Assembly (NCBI GenBank): GCA_001771815.1
Contig: MEPU01000004.1
Coordinates: 434,001 to 498,000 of the forward strand
Source of the DNA: Bdellovibrionales bacterium RIFCSPHIGHO2_01_FULL_40_29
GTDB taxonomy: Bacteria; Bdellovibrionota; Bdellovibrionia; Bdellovibrionales; Bdellovibrionaceae
DNA length: 64,000 nucleotides
Direction of reading: 5' to 3'
Shown: in pieces, positions 1-9,096 of the stretch
How positions within the stretch are numbered: the first letter of the stretch is position 1
How the letters are laid out: each line of letters starts with the position of its first letter
The notes under the pieces: model-generated
What the model saw: the letters and a program-made list of their open reading frames with translations, nothing else
What the model was told of the DNA's origin: nothing
Databases searched by the model: none
Translations under genes and position numbers: made by a program

Positions 1-279
1 TAAATTTTCCAGAACGTCTGACATTTTATGAAGACGTTGCAATCCAACTTGGCCACTATTTGATTTAAACTTATGTGCTAATCGAGCCAACTGGGGAAAA
101 TCTTTTTTCAAGAAAGAGCTTTGTAATTCCTGAATAATTTGCGAAGTGGTTTCAAAATGCAGTGTCAACATTTGACCCAAAACATCTTCATTGAGATCCC
201 GACCCAACTGAACCAGAACATCTAACTTTTCAGTTTCAAGCCTGAGGCAATCTTCAAATGTTTTTTTCAAATTTTCCAT
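1..279 (-). CDS. HPt-domain histidine phosphotransfer protein (3' part outside window)
   Basis: An open frame runs from an ATG at 279 to the window edge (93 codons, no stop), so the C-terminus is missing. Residues 65-77 (LARLAHKFKSNSG) fit the HPt phosphoacceptor helix, with His69 as the likely phosphorylated residue and a Gly-rich turn after it. HPt domains relay phosphate between receiver domains of multistep phosphorelays in the cytoplasm. There is no clear Shine-Dalgarno before the ATG. The gene lies 41 bp downstream of the beta-barrel gene on the same strand and could share its transcript. Partner proteins are not visible here. Confidence 0.75.
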   Translation of the reverse strand, partial: MENLKKTFEDCLRLETEKLDVLVQLGRDLNEDVLGQMLTLHFETTSQIIQELQSSFLKKDFPQLARLAHKFKSNSGQVGLQRLHKMSDVLENL

Positions 280-320
280 AGTAACTAATCGGATTTTTTG
301 ATCATTTTAATAAGAGTATT

Positions 321-1568
321 TTAAAAGCTTGCCTTAAGTCCTGCTGTTAAACTCCAGTTATTCAAAATTTTGAACTCCGAGTTTGTCTCGCCGATACTAT
401 AACTACCGCCAATAAGTCCAGTCCAGCTATCTGCAAATGAATAATCCCCTTCAGATTGAATCTGAGACGACGAATCTTGCAACGAATGAATCCATCTGAA
501 GTAAATATTTGTTTCTGAAATCGAGAATGGCTCTGTGATGCGAATCGAAGAATACAAATACTGACGCCCCAACAGCTCCAAACCTGGCTTTGTAAAACGT
601 TTTAGATTTGATGCATACAGTGGTGATAAAAAATTTTGAATAGCTGAAATCGCATTGATTAGTTCTTCTTGTTCAAATCCTGCTTGGTTAAAAATATACT
701 CCAAACGGAAATCAAAACGACCTTCAAATCTGAATCCAGAAATTAACAAACTGTCCCAATTTGATGATATCGTCCGCGCGCTCATCATGTCATAACTGAT
801 TCCATTAAACAGGGGCGTGAAGTTATTCTTCTCTTGAGAATGTCGTGCATCTAAGTAAATGGACACACTCTCAAGTGGAATCAAATTAATATACTCACCA
901 ATAAAATAATTGCTCTCCTCTTGCAGGCCAGTAACCAATCCCCAATACTGACTGCTATCATCCCAAGATTTTTCATACTTGATCAATGCCTTTACGGTGA
1001 AATCGGATTCAGCTCTCCACTCGGGCTCATTGTTTGAAATCGGTTCAACAAAGGCCACAATACTGTTGAACTTATTCAAGGACAAATTAGATCGAATAAG
1101 AACCTTCCCTTTTTCTTTATAAAACAAACTACGTTGTGATGAGTTAAAATGAAAAATGGGATTAGATGGACTCAATAGTTCTGCAGGCCCCCATTGATAA
1201 ACTTGCAATCCTATAGTTGTTGAAAATGACCTGGTCCAGTGGGTTTCCACAAAGGCATCAGTTAAATCAATCTTCCCCTTGGACTCCACATGACGTTCAG
1301 ATGTTGCATAATTCTCAGAAATAGACTGATAACCCAACCAACGGGGGCGAATAATGATTTTACTCTGATTAAAATCCCACTTCACTTCACCTCGAAAATC
1401 TATTTCACTTTTAAATATTGGCAATAGCAGGACTTGATTATTTGGATTGATATCTGTATCTGCAATCTCATGGTTGCTTCCAACAGCATACACATCACCA
1501 GCCCATAAGACATCAGCTTGAACTCTTGCCGAAAAATAAAATAAAAAAATTCCAAAAATTTTAAGCAT
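321..1568 (-). CDS. Outer-membrane beta-barrel protein, last gene of the Lol-like ABC operon
   Basis: This 415-aa protein has an N-terminal signal peptide ending near residue 19 (RVQA before DVLW). The rest is rich in alternating polar/aromatic stretches with no hydrophobic helices, and the chain ends in Phe (LTAGLKASF), as expected of a beta-signal read by the BAM complex. It is therefore probably an outer-membrane beta-barrel; I do not recognise the exact family. Its ATG overlaps the end of the upstream FtsX-like permease gene by 8 bp, so the two are translationally linked. By context it may be the outer-membrane receiver or exit component of the ABC/LolA-like route encoded upstream. That role is inference. 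Confidence 0.7.
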   Translation of the reverse strand: MLKIFGIFLFYFSARVQADVLWAGDVYAVGSNHEIADTDINPNNQVLLLPIFKSEIDFRGEVKWDFNQSKIIIRPRWLGYQSISENYATSERHVESKGKIDLTDAFVETHWTRSFSTTIGLQVYQWGPAELLSPSNPIFHFNSSQRSLFYKEKGKVLIRSNLSLNKFNSIVAFVEPISNNEPEWRAESDFTVKALIKYEKSWDDSSQYWGLVTGLQEESNYFIGEYINLIPLESVSIYLDARHSQEKNNFTPLFNGISYDMMSARTISSNWDSLLISGFRFEGRFDFRLEYIFNQAGFEQEELINAISAIQNFLSPLYASNLKRFTKPGLELLGRQYLYSSIRITEPFSISETNIYFRWIHSLQDSSSQIQSEGDYSFADSWTGLIGGSYSIGETNSEFKILNNWSLTAGLKASF

Positions 1569-2880
1569 GGTTTAAATTATCAATTACCTTTTTTGATAGC
1601 GAGCTCCGTATTGAAATCCAACATGCCAACAGACTTACTCCTATTAATATTAAGAATGCAGACATATATGCAACGGGTGTAAAATTGATTCGAAACAGGA
1701 CGGGATCTGAAAGTAGACCGGCTTTATATAAGATTTTCATAGAATTTAATACTATCGTTAAAACAAGCGCAGACACCATTCCCAGTGCAGTTCCTAAGCA
1801 GGCCAGAAGTATTGTTTCAATAAAAAACATTCGTTGAACTTGAGATATCGTAAAACCAAGACTTCGAAGTGTACCAATTTCGCGGGTTCTCTCTTTGATG
1901 ATCTTTATCAGCGTGTTAAAAACAGATAATGTTGATATCAATAAAATGACAACAACCACAAAATTTCTAAATATGGCCATCATATCCATTGTTTTAATAA
2001 AAGTCTCTCCGGTGGGATGATCCAACCACGACATGGCCTTAGCTCCTAAAATTTTCGTTTCAACCTCAGATTGAAATTTTTCTAAAAACACAGATAGAAA
2101 TTTAGGATCTTTGAGCTCTACAGCAACATAGGTTACTTTTTTTGTATTCATTAGTGTTTGCGCTGCTGGCAAAGACATTTGAATAAATCGATCATCAATA
2201 TCCTTATAACCTGCATCCATCAAGCCAACCACTTCAACATCGATCGCGTTTAACTGCGCATCAGCTGTCATCGTAGAAATTTGTAAATCCGTTCGTAAAC
2301 ATTCAAATGGACGTTCAACAGCTTCGTAGCCCCCATAACTTTTCAAAATGTTTTTCTTATTCTCCCAATGACATCCCAGCTTTCGAGCAAGACCCTGACC
2401 AAGCATGATACCGAAATCATTTTGAACTTCCTGAAGAGGAACCCCTACTGTGGCATTCCAACTCCAGCCAGGCCCCCTTATTCTATCCCCTTCGATCAAA
2501 TCATACCCGCGACCTATGAATATTGCGGACTGGTTTCCATTGGACAGCAGACCTTGAACACTCAAAGAGCGAACTCTCTCTTTGACGATTTTTTTATTCT
2601 CTTTTAAAAAATTATCTATAATAACTTGCTCGTCCTCGGTGAACCAAAAATTCCAAGGCTCTGCTAAACCAACCTTCTGATGAATTTCAGGTTTCTCAAT
2701 AATCAGATCACCCAACATTTGTCGATGACGAAATGAATCATCGTACATTTTTTTAATATCATCAATATAACCATCAAATAACACCAAAGACACAAACGAA
2801 GCCGACAGGGAAAGCAATGCTGAAAGCGAATGCCTCCAGTTTTTTATAACATTTCTAAATGCAATTTTTAAAAATATCAT
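1561..2880 (-). CDS. FtsX/MacB-type ABC transporter permease (second permease)
   Basis: The 439-aa protein has a hydrophobic segment near residues 15-35, a large extracytoplasmic domain, and three C-terminal membrane segments. Between the second and third lies the conserved FtsX-family stretch RTREIGTLRSLGFT. This is the LolC/LolE/MacB topology, in which the permease transmits ATPase strokes to a periplasmic domain rather than forming a pore. It starts 2 bp after the LolA-like gene and overlaps the beta-barrel gene by 8 bp. With the other permease in the operon it probably forms a LolCE-like heterodimer (inference). The substrate is unknown. Confidence 0.85.
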   Translation of the reverse strand: MIFLKIAFRNVIKNWRHSLSALLSLSASFVSLVLFDGYIDDIKKMYDDSFRHRQMLGDLIIEKPEIHQKVGLAEPWNFWFTEDEQVIIDNFLKENKKIVKERVRSLSVQGLLSNGNQSAIFIGRGYDLIEGDRIRGPGWSWNATVGVPLQEVQNDFGIMLGQGLARKLGCHWENKKNILKSYGGYEAVERPFECLRTDLQISTMTADAQLNAIDVEVVGLMDAGYKDIDDRFIQMSLPAAQTLMNTKKVTYVAVELKDPKFLSVFLEKFQSEVETKILGAKAMSWLDHPTGETFIKTMDMMAIFRNFVVVVILLISTLSVFNTLIKIIKERTREIGTLRSLGFTISQVQRMFFIETILLACLGTALGMVSALVLTIVLNSMKILYKAGLLSDPVLFRINFTPVAYMSAFLILIGVSLLACWISIRSSLSKKVIDNLNHA

Positions 2881-2882
2881 TA

Positions 2883-3617
2883 TTACCTTGTTAAGTTATT
2901 CACATTAAATAAGGCTGCCGAATGATCTGCTGCTTTTGGAACACTATACTTTATTATGCTTTTATTCTCAGGAAATTTAGCATCAGCAATTGTCAGTGAA
3001 CTTACAAATGCGATGACTTGACCATCTAACTTGAACTTATTTGCATATTCCAAAGTCCCCACTTTAAATGGCTTGCCTTGCAATGTTAGAAACTCGGCCT
3101 TTACCGCAAGGCGAGATTTGGCATTAATCCAATATCGAATTTGATCATAAGTAAGATTCTTTGTTTTTGCCTTAAGCAGCAAGACAAAGCATTTCTGACC
3201 ATTAAAACTGTCCTCTTTCTCAAGAACAGCTGAGTAGTCCCTCGCGTAATGTGTGGAAGCAATATCTCCATTTGCAGCTTGGCCGGATAACTTCTGACGC
3301 GCTGAAATTGAGACTGGCTTTTTTAAAGATGGTTTATAAAACCACATATTTCGATCATTAAAAATATAGACCTCCCCTTTGTTCTTCGCAGGAGCTATGG
3401 CTTCGACGTAGGCATCATGATCCAAGGTTTTAACCTTAAATTTTCGATTTGATTTCTCACCATTCTCAATCGTTTCAATTTCAGTAACCCACTCAATACC
3501 CGATTTAATTCCACCGCGCCCCTGATCGGACGCTCTCAGCAATTCCTCTGCAGAAATAGACGCCAAACTATTCTTCACTAAAAAAAGTGCTACAATAAAT
3601 AAAAAAATATTTTTCAT
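2883..3617 (-). CDS. LolA-like outer-membrane lipoprotein-sorting protein
   Basis: The 244-aa protein opens with a signal peptide (MKNIFLFIVALF, cleavage near NSLA). The mature part contains patterns typical of the LolA-like family PF17131: WVTEIETIENGEK, DRNMWFYKPSLKK, YWINAKSRLAVKAEF. These proteins have a half-barrel fold that carries lipid-modified cargo through the periplasm. I chose the ATG at 3617 rather than one 18 bp upstream because AGGAG lies 6 bp before it. The upstream permease gene stops 1 bp away. Its place between two FtsX-like permeases and before a beta-barrel argues for a periplasmic shuttle in one transport route. The cargo is unknown. Confidence 0.85.
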   Translation of the reverse strand: MKNIFLFIVALFLVKNSLASISAEELLRASDQGRGGIKSGIEWVTEIETIENGEKSNRKFKVKTLDHDAYVEAIAPAKNKGEVYIFNDRNMWFYKPSLKKPVSISARQKLSGQAANGDIASTHYARDYSAVLEKEDSFNGQKCFVLLLKAKTKNLTYDQIRYWINAKSRLAVKAEFLTLQGKPFKVGTLEYANKFKLDGQVIAFVSSLTIADAKFPENKSIIKYSVPKAADHSAALFNVNNLTR

Positions 3618-3618
3618 T

Positions 3619-4938
3619 CTATGCTCCTGAGTCATTTATAAGATCAATCAATTTAACCTTCAACTTTGTTCGCATAACAATAATAGACGAAATCCATGTC
3701 AACAAAAGCACAAGCGATGTTATCACACCTGCAATAAATAAATTCCAACCCAACTTGAATTGAACTTTTCCACTTACTGCGGGTGGTGTAAATTGAATAT
3801 TTAAAGCATTCACAATAAACGCAATGAAATATGTAATGACTATGCCTATAACGATTGAAAATAAACACAGTTGGATATTCTCTAAAACAAAAATTCGTGC
3901 CACATCACGCTGCCTAAACCCCACCGCTCGCAATGTGCCAATTTCTTTTGTCCTTTCAATAATACCCATCGTGAGTGAATTTACTATAGTCAATGATACA
4001 GCTGTCCCAATTAGAAAAACGAAAAAACTCCCCATAACGATCAAAAAACCTAAAGTCCCAACATACATGGCATTAATTTTTTCATCAAAATACAAATAAG
4101 TTTCTGTTGGAAAACTCAACTGACTCAGCTCTCTATCAAGTTGTTTCTTCAATTCTGTAAAACTCACGCTGCTTTTTAAATATAAAGAGAATGACTCAAT
4201 ATTCTCCGTCGCCAAAAGCTCTTGCATTTTTTTTAGTGGCACTAAAATAATAGTATCTTCTAAATACTGTAATCCCGTGGTGTGCTCTGCCCCAAGCTCG
4301 ACATTAACGGCATTCAAATCTCCTGTAAAAGTACGCGCTGCAATCTGTGCTGATTCTTGAGAGCTCAACGGATACTGAAAACCCATAATATCTGCAATTT
4401 TAGGAGTGATTGAAATCACGTCTTCACTTTGTTTAAAGATATCAATGTTTTCCAATTGAGACGGTAACACCCAATCATTCGCCCATTTCAAAAGCTCTGG
4501 CTGCATCAGTGAGCGAGCATACACCTCGGCTTCATAACTAAATGCTAAAACGGGGTGTGATCGCGACCCATTCGAAAGCAATCCAGATCCGCTTAAGTTT
4601 CGGCCAATATACTCAATTTCAGAAGCATGCACCTTCAAAATATCACTGACTTGACTTATTTCAGATGGGCTTAACGAATACCTTTCTGGTCGAATAGCAT
4701 AATTCACTAGCGCGTCTTTTTTAAAAATTTGGACATGACCACGCAGTGCTGAGTATACGGATGTGGTATCCAAAGCGCGCTTAACTCGGTAAATATATGC
4801 ACCCAGTAAATTTAAACCAACAAACCCAACACAAATTGCCATTCCTGTCGAAAGCGATCGCCGCTTATTTCGAAACAAGTTTAAAAAAGCCAGCTTAAGC
4901 ATTTTACGATTCATGAACATAGTTTTCGATAATTCCAT
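3619..4938 (-). CDS. FtsX/MacB-type ABC transporter permease (first permease)
   Basis: The 439-aa protein has the FtsX-family layout: an N-terminal membrane segment after a basic stretch (NLFRNKRRS), a roughly 220-residue extracytoplasmic domain, and three C-terminal membrane segments with the conserved ERTKEIGTLRAVGFR loop. The start is uncertain. The ATG at 4938 overlaps the ATPase gene by 35 bp, later in-frame ATGs lie at 4920 and 4914, and none has a strong Shine-Dalgarno. The gene ends 1 bp before the LolA-like gene. It probably pairs with the second permease of the operon to make an asymmetric transporter driven by the single ATPase. Confidence 0.85.
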   Translation of the reverse strand: MELSKTMFMNRKMLKLAFLNLFRNKRRSLSTGMAICVGFVGLNLLGAYIYRVKRALDTTSVYSALRGHVQIFKKDALVNYAIRPERYSLSPSEISQVSDILKVHASEIEYIGRNLSGSGLLSNGSRSHPVLAFSYEAEVYARSLMQPELLKWANDWVLPSQLENIDIFKQSEDVISITPKIADIMGFQYPLSSQESAQIAARTFTGDLNAVNVELGAEHTTGLQYLEDTIILVPLKKMQELLATENIESFSLYLKSSVSFTELKKQLDRELSQLSFPTETYLYFDEKINAMYVGTLGFLIVMGSFFVFLIGTAVSLTIVNSLTMGIIERTKEIGTLRAVGFRQRDVARIFVLENIQLCLFSIVIGIVITYFIAFIVNALNIQFTPPAVSGKVQFKLGWNLFIAGVITSLVLLLTWISSIIVMRTKLKVKLIDLINDSGA

Positions 4939-5596
4939 CTTTAATTCTCAAAACCCGCTGAACACGATTCATGAGTTTTTCATCATGCGTACAAAATAAG
5001 AAAGTCATTTTTTTCTTTGAATTCAATTCCAACATCAGATCAATGATGAGATTGGCTGTCTTAGAATCTAAATTGGCCGTTGGCTCATCGGCCAAAATCA
5101 ATGATGGTTCCGTCACAAGCGCCCGAGCTATAGCAACACGTTGGCGCTGACCTCCAGAAAGTTGATCCGGTCGATGATCGGCAAATGTATCGAGCTCAAC
5201 ATCTTTAAGCGCGGCCATGACCTTTTCTCGCCGCTGCTCTTCAGTTAAATCTTTACGAATAGTTAATGGAATCTCAACATTTTCAAAGACATTCAGAACC
5301 GGAATAAGATTGAATGACTGAAAAATAAAACCAATTTTTCGATTTCTCAAATCACTTTTTTCATCTTCACTCAAAGAGCTCACATCAATGCCATCGATCA
5401 AAATTTTACCGCGATCTGCATCATCCAAGCATCCGATTAAATTCAACAAAGTGGTCTTTCCTGAGCCTGAAGATCCGATCAATGCTGTGAATTCGCCACT
5501 TTTTATTTCGAGATTCAAGCCAAGCAACGCTTGCACCTCGGTGGCTCCCATTTGATATTTCTTAAAAACTCCACTAATCTCCACTACATTTTTCAT
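4904..5596 (-). CDS. LolD/MacB-type ABC transporter ATP-binding protein
   Basis: The 230-aa ATPase has all expected motifs: Walker A GSSGSGKTT (41-49), Q-loop Gln93, signature LSGGQ (146-150), Walker B LILADE (166-171) and a switch His in FCTHD. Length and sequence match the LolD/MacB/FtsE class that energises FtsX-type permeases. It is the first gene of a five-gene operon and shares its 3' end with the first permease gene. A promoter fits so close upstream that transcription may start at or next to the ATG. No Shine-Dalgarno is visible before the start codon. Confidence 0.93.
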   Translation of the reverse strand: MKNVVEISGVFKKYQMGATEVQALLGLNLEIKSGEFTALIGSSGSGKTTLLNLIGCLDDADRGKILIDGIDVSSLSEDEKSDLRNRKIGFIFQSFNLIPVLNVFENVEIPLTIRKDLTEEQRREKVMAALKDVELDTFADHRPDQLSGGQRQRVAIARALVTEPSLILADEPTANLDSKTANLIIDLMLELNSKKKMTFLFCTHDEKLMNRVQRVLRIKDGIIENYVHES

Positions 5597-5603
5597 CTTT
5601 CAA

Positions 5604-5632
5604 ACTATAGTGAACTAATTTTCCATTGTCAC
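5604..5632 (-). promoter_or_regulatory. Sigma70-type promoter of the ABC/LolA-like operon
   Basis: On the minus strand GTGACA (5632-5627), a 17-bp spacer and TATAGT (5609-5604) match the -35/-10 consensus well. The -10 box ends 7 bp before the ATG of the ATPase gene, so the expected start site falls on or beside the start codon. Confidence 0.55.
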
Positions 5633-5768
5633 ACCATTGTCTCTATTGTAGAATCCTTTGACAGAGGCTCTTTTTTGCCATTTTGGCTAATCTGTTTCCA
5701 GTTAAATACCCCCCAAACAAAATAAAGCGCTCGCAGGTTTGGTCCAAGTTTCGAAGCCATACCACTTT

Positions 5769-6950
5769 ATGAAAACACCAAGCCAAATTTTGATCCTTGC
5801 CTTGTCCTTATCCAGCACTGTTTATGCTACCAATTTAGAGCCCTTGAGGCAGGCCTTTGAAAAAAGGCTCAAACTGCGAACAACCTCTGAATCCACAAAT
5901 GAAGTTATTTTAAAAAATAATATCGACTCCTTGCGCGACAAAGAAGAACTCCTGGGCGAAAAGGCGGTCCAATATAAGAACTCTGCCGTCGATGCAAAAT
6001 CTCCAAAAGCTTTCTCAACGCCCTACCTTCTGAATTCAAAATTCTCTAACCTCAGCTTTAAATCAGGTGATGTGATTATTCTCCGAGGTACTTCGGCACT
6101 CAGCGCTCTGGTATCAAATATCACGGACACTCCATCGTCTTATAGTCATGCCGTTATGGTGTATATTGATGGCAATAATCGACGCTGGGGAATCGAAGCT
6201 TTGGTTGGCCGCGGAGTGGTCGTTCAAAAATTAGATGATATTTTAAGTGAAGGAGTTCCTCGAGTTATAGTTTACAGATATCATGATTCCAAAATTGCCA
6301 CCCAAGCCGGTAGAGCTGCATTCCAGCTGGCTCAACCTGACTCACAGGGAAAAATAATTCCCTATGACACTCAATTAAATTTAACTGATGATTCCGCTGT
6401 TTATTGTTCTGAGATGATTCGCGTCATTTTCTCTCGCGCAACTCAAGGAAATCTACTATTACCAACGTTCCCATCCACTATCGGTGGTAAGTTTCCAGGT
6501 ATTCGAAAAGCTCTTGCCCTTCAATTTCAAAAATTTTCTGTTTTTTCTCCATTGGATATTGATCTGGAAAGTCATTTTGATTTGGTTGCCGAATGGCGTG
6601 ATTTCAATGCCACTGTTAATTACCGCATCAAAGATCAGTTAATAAAAACAGTTCTGGCATGGCTCGAAACCCAGAAAGATAATATTCGAAATATCAAGCA
6701 ACTCAAAGATTCGCAACAAAACTCAGAAGAATCGACCACAAGTGGAGACGACAACACGGCAAAAATTTTGGATGGTATAAATACACTGCTCACTCTTGAA
6801 ACGACTTTTTTTGCTGAAGCTAATCAGCAGTTTTTAATCAAGAAAAAGCGAAATATGACCACACTTGAAATTCAAGATGTCATTGATAAAAGTCAATTTC
6901 TTGATCATGCAAAAATTATATTTTTACAAAATGAACTCTTGAAAAAATAG
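5769..6950 (+). CDS. YiiX/YebB-like papain-fold (NlpC/P60-type) cysteine hydrolase, exported
   Basis: From the ATG at 5769 the protein has 393 residues and a signal peptide (ILILALSLSSTVYA). An in-frame ATG 30 bp upstream would put charged residues before it and is less likely. The central region has the permuted papain-like pattern of the YiiX family: FKSGDVIILRG, then YSHAVMVY with the candidate catalytic His, a Glu in GIEALVGRG, and YCSEM with the candidate catalytic Cys. Such enzymes cleave amide or thioester bonds, in several cases in envelope substrates. The C-terminal 120 residues are charged and helical and not recognised. It converges on the M13 peptidase gene, with 2 bp between the stops. 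Confidence 0.8.
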   Translation: MKTPSQILILALSLSSTVYATNLEPLRQAFEKRLKLRTTSESTNEVILKNNIDSLRDKEELLGEKAVQYKNSAVDAKSPKAFSTPYLLNSKFSNLSFKSGDVIILRGTSALSALVSNITDTPSSYSHAVMVYIDGNNRRWGIEALVGRGVVVQKLDDILSEGVPRVIVYRYHDSKIATQAGRAAFQLAQPDSQGKIIPYDTQLNLTDDSAVYCSEMIRVIFSRATQGNLLLPTFPSTIGGKFPGIRKALALQFQKFSVFSPLDIDLESHFDLVAEWRDFNATVNYRIKDQLIKTVLAWLETQKDNIRNIKQLKDSQQNSEESTTSGDDNTAKILDGINTLLTLETTFFAEANQQFLIKKKRNMTTLEIQDVIDKSQFLDHAKIIFLQNELLKK

Positions 6951-6952
6951 AA

Positions 6953-8956
6953 TCACCAAATTGTAATTCTATCTGAATCTTTTAAATACAAAGCATCTGA
7001 CTTTTTGCACGAGAACGCTTCGTGAAATCCCGGCTGATGCTTTACCTGCTCATTGATTCGTGCAAATCCCAAGCTGTGTGGGTCGGTTTTCAACTGCATT
7101 TCCTTGGTTTTTTCTCGCATGACATTACACCAAACACGGGCGTAAGAGACAAAAAACTTTTGTTTGTCTTCTCGTGTGCCTTCACCTTTGGGAAAGGCGG
7201 CATTGTAAGCAAATGTCAGCCCCACCAAGTCAGCAACATTCTCACCTTGAGTCAAAGCGCCATTGTGTCCAATTTTATTAAATTGCTCCATCATTTTTTT
7301 TCCGCGAGCCAAAAATTTTTCAACATCTGCCTCTGCCATCCATTGGCGAAGCTTCCCCTGCGCATCAAATTTTGAACCTTCATCATCTATACCATGACCA
7401 AGCTCATGTCCAATTACTGTTCCTACCGCCCCCAAATTCTCGATCACATCGCCTTCGGCGACAAAAAATGGATACTGTAAAATTCCGATAGGCATGACAA
7501 ACTTGTTCTTATCTGGAGAATAATAAGCATTAACAGTTAATGGTCCCATCCCCCAGGCTTCCTTATTAACACCATCACGCAATCGTTCAAAGGCGCGCTT
7601 ATGTGCGGCTGCTACCAATTTTTTGCCATTCGCATGTGGTTGAGTTGAACTCAATTTCAGAACAGGTTTAAAATCCCATTCTTTATCTGTCATGGGTTTC
7701 ACCAATTGCAGTTTTGCAGTTAGAATTTTCTCACGCGCCCCAGCCTTGCTTTCCGGGGAAAGCCACGTGTTCTTTTCAATACCAGATAATATGGATTGTC
7801 TAATTTTAGCAGCTACTGTTTCCATTTTTTCTTTAGGGAAATTGGGAAATAAACGGGGTAACATTTCAAAATCGAGTTCACGGTTAAACGATCCCATAAC
7901 AGCCATTGTACAGCGCTCCTGACGATCCGAGCGTGTCAATGGCCCACCCAGATACTTATGTGCAAACTCCCATCGCTTTTTAAAAAGCTCTGGATACGCA
8001 TCGTCCATAAATGAACGCGCATTACGATAAAGATACATATCTTTAAACACTTGTAAGTTGGATTCATTTAACTCTTTTTGCAAAAAATCAAAACTCTCTG
8101 GGACAAATTCGCGCAGCAACACTTTATCCGAAATATACTTCTTAAAGAATGGCTTCAAGTTAAGAACACTTGTTTTTTTCAAAAAATCTTCTCGTGAAAC
8201 TTTACGTGGTTGAGTATAACGTTGTCGAAACTCAGCTGGAAATGGATAACTGACTTTAAATTTTTTCTCGAAATCCACAACAGCTTGAGCCCGCTTCAAA
8301 TGCTCTTCACGCGAACCATTTGGATATAGCGTATTCAAAAATTCAGCCATTAAGTTTCGATACTCTTGAACCAACTCCTCATTTTCATAATAGCTATGCT
8401 CAGGTAAGCCCATCACATTAACGTCAAATGTCATATCATAAATTGAGGAATCATCAATATTTGGCATCATTTCATAACTCACAATAGACCATTTTTCATT
8501 GGTCATATTTTTTCGGCTTATCGTGATGAGATTTTCAACCGACTTAATTCCCGCAACTTCTAAAAGCAACAGACGCGCTAATTGCTTTTCTTCAAGAGCA
8601 GAATTCTTCTCACTCATACATGCTAGATAATGATCTTTAAGTTGACGCGATCGCGAAGATAGTTTCTTTTCCTTATCAATATTTTTAAAAAAATCTTTCT
8701 TTTTTTCTAATATTCTTTCATCAGAATCATCAAAAGCAAATGTATGCGAACTGCGGTCATCTCGCAGCTTAAAGTTTTTCTCGACAGTTCCACAAACATA
8801 CTTATGAAAATCTTGACAGGCATTCACAGTTGTATCGAGTGGAAACTCTCTTTTTTCTGGAATATCAGAGCTTTCTCCTGCAGCAAAACTGAAGCCTGAT
8901 AGCAACAATATGACAACAGACACAAAACAGCATGACTTAAGATTGGATATTTGCAT
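6953..8956 (-). CDS. M13-family (neprilysin-like) zinc metallopeptidase, exported
   Basis: This 667-aa protein has a signal peptide (VVILLLSGFSFA) followed by an M13 start (CQDFHKYVCG). The zinc site is complete: HELGH at 517-521 with catalytic Glu518, and third ligand Glu572 in ENVAD. The substrate-binding NAYYSP motif and the final Trp typical of the family are also present. M13 enzymes are periplasmic or secreted oligopeptidases. GAGGAG lies 7 bp before the ATG. The gene is divergent from the aminotransferase gene and convergent with the YiiX-like gene, so it is probably monocistronic. Confidence 0.95.
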   Translation of the reverse strand: MQISNLKSCCFVSVVILLLSGFSFAAGESSDIPEKREFPLDTTVNACQDFHKYVCGTVEKNFKLRDDRSSHTFAFDDSDERILEKKKDFFKNIDKEKKLSSRSRQLKDHYLACMSEKNSALEEKQLARLLLLEVAGIKSVENLITISRKNMTNEKWSIVSYEMMPNIDDSSIYDMTFDVNVMGLPEHSYYENEELVQEYRNLMAEFLNTLYPNGSREEHLKRAQAVVDFEKKFKVSYPFPAEFRQRYTQPRKVSREDFLKKTSVLNLKPFFKKYISDKVLLREFVPESFDFLQKELNESNLQVFKDMYLYRNARSFMDDAYPELFKKRWEFAHKYLGGPLTRSDRQERCTMAVMGSFNRELDFEMLPRLFPNFPKEKMETVAAKIRQSILSGIEKNTWLSPESKAGAREKILTAKLQLVKPMTDKEWDFKPVLKLSSTQPHANGKKLVAAAHKRAFERLRDGVNKEAWGMGPLTVNAYYSPDKNKFVMPIGILQYPFFVAEGDVIENLGAVGTVIGHELGHGIDDEGSKFDAQGKLRQWMAEADVEKFLARGKKMMEQFNKIGHNGALTQGENVADLVGLTFAYNAAFPKGEGTREDKQKFFVSYARVWCNVMREKTKEMQLKTDPHSLGFARINEQVKHQPGFHEAFSCKKSDALYLKDSDRITIW

Positions 8957-9014
8957 TGAAAAACTCCTCTAAGAGATAATAACTAACTTCAAAGTCTGTC
9001 ATGAGTCGAGTCAA

Positions 9015-9062
9015 GACGTGAAGCTTTTTTTCCACAGATAGACTTCATCTCGACTTCACGTC
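9015..9062. repeat. 9-bp inverted repeat in the divergent intergenic region
   Basis: GACGTGAAG (9015-9023) and CTTCACGTC (9054-9062) are perfect inverted copies 30 bp apart between the M13 peptidase gene and the aminotransferase gene. The right arm lies 34 bp before the aminotransferase ATG. It could be an operator for either gene. No known regulator site is recognised. Confidence 0.4.
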
Positions 9063-9096
9063 ATACTACAGACAATTTCATTTCATCGGAGGCTCT

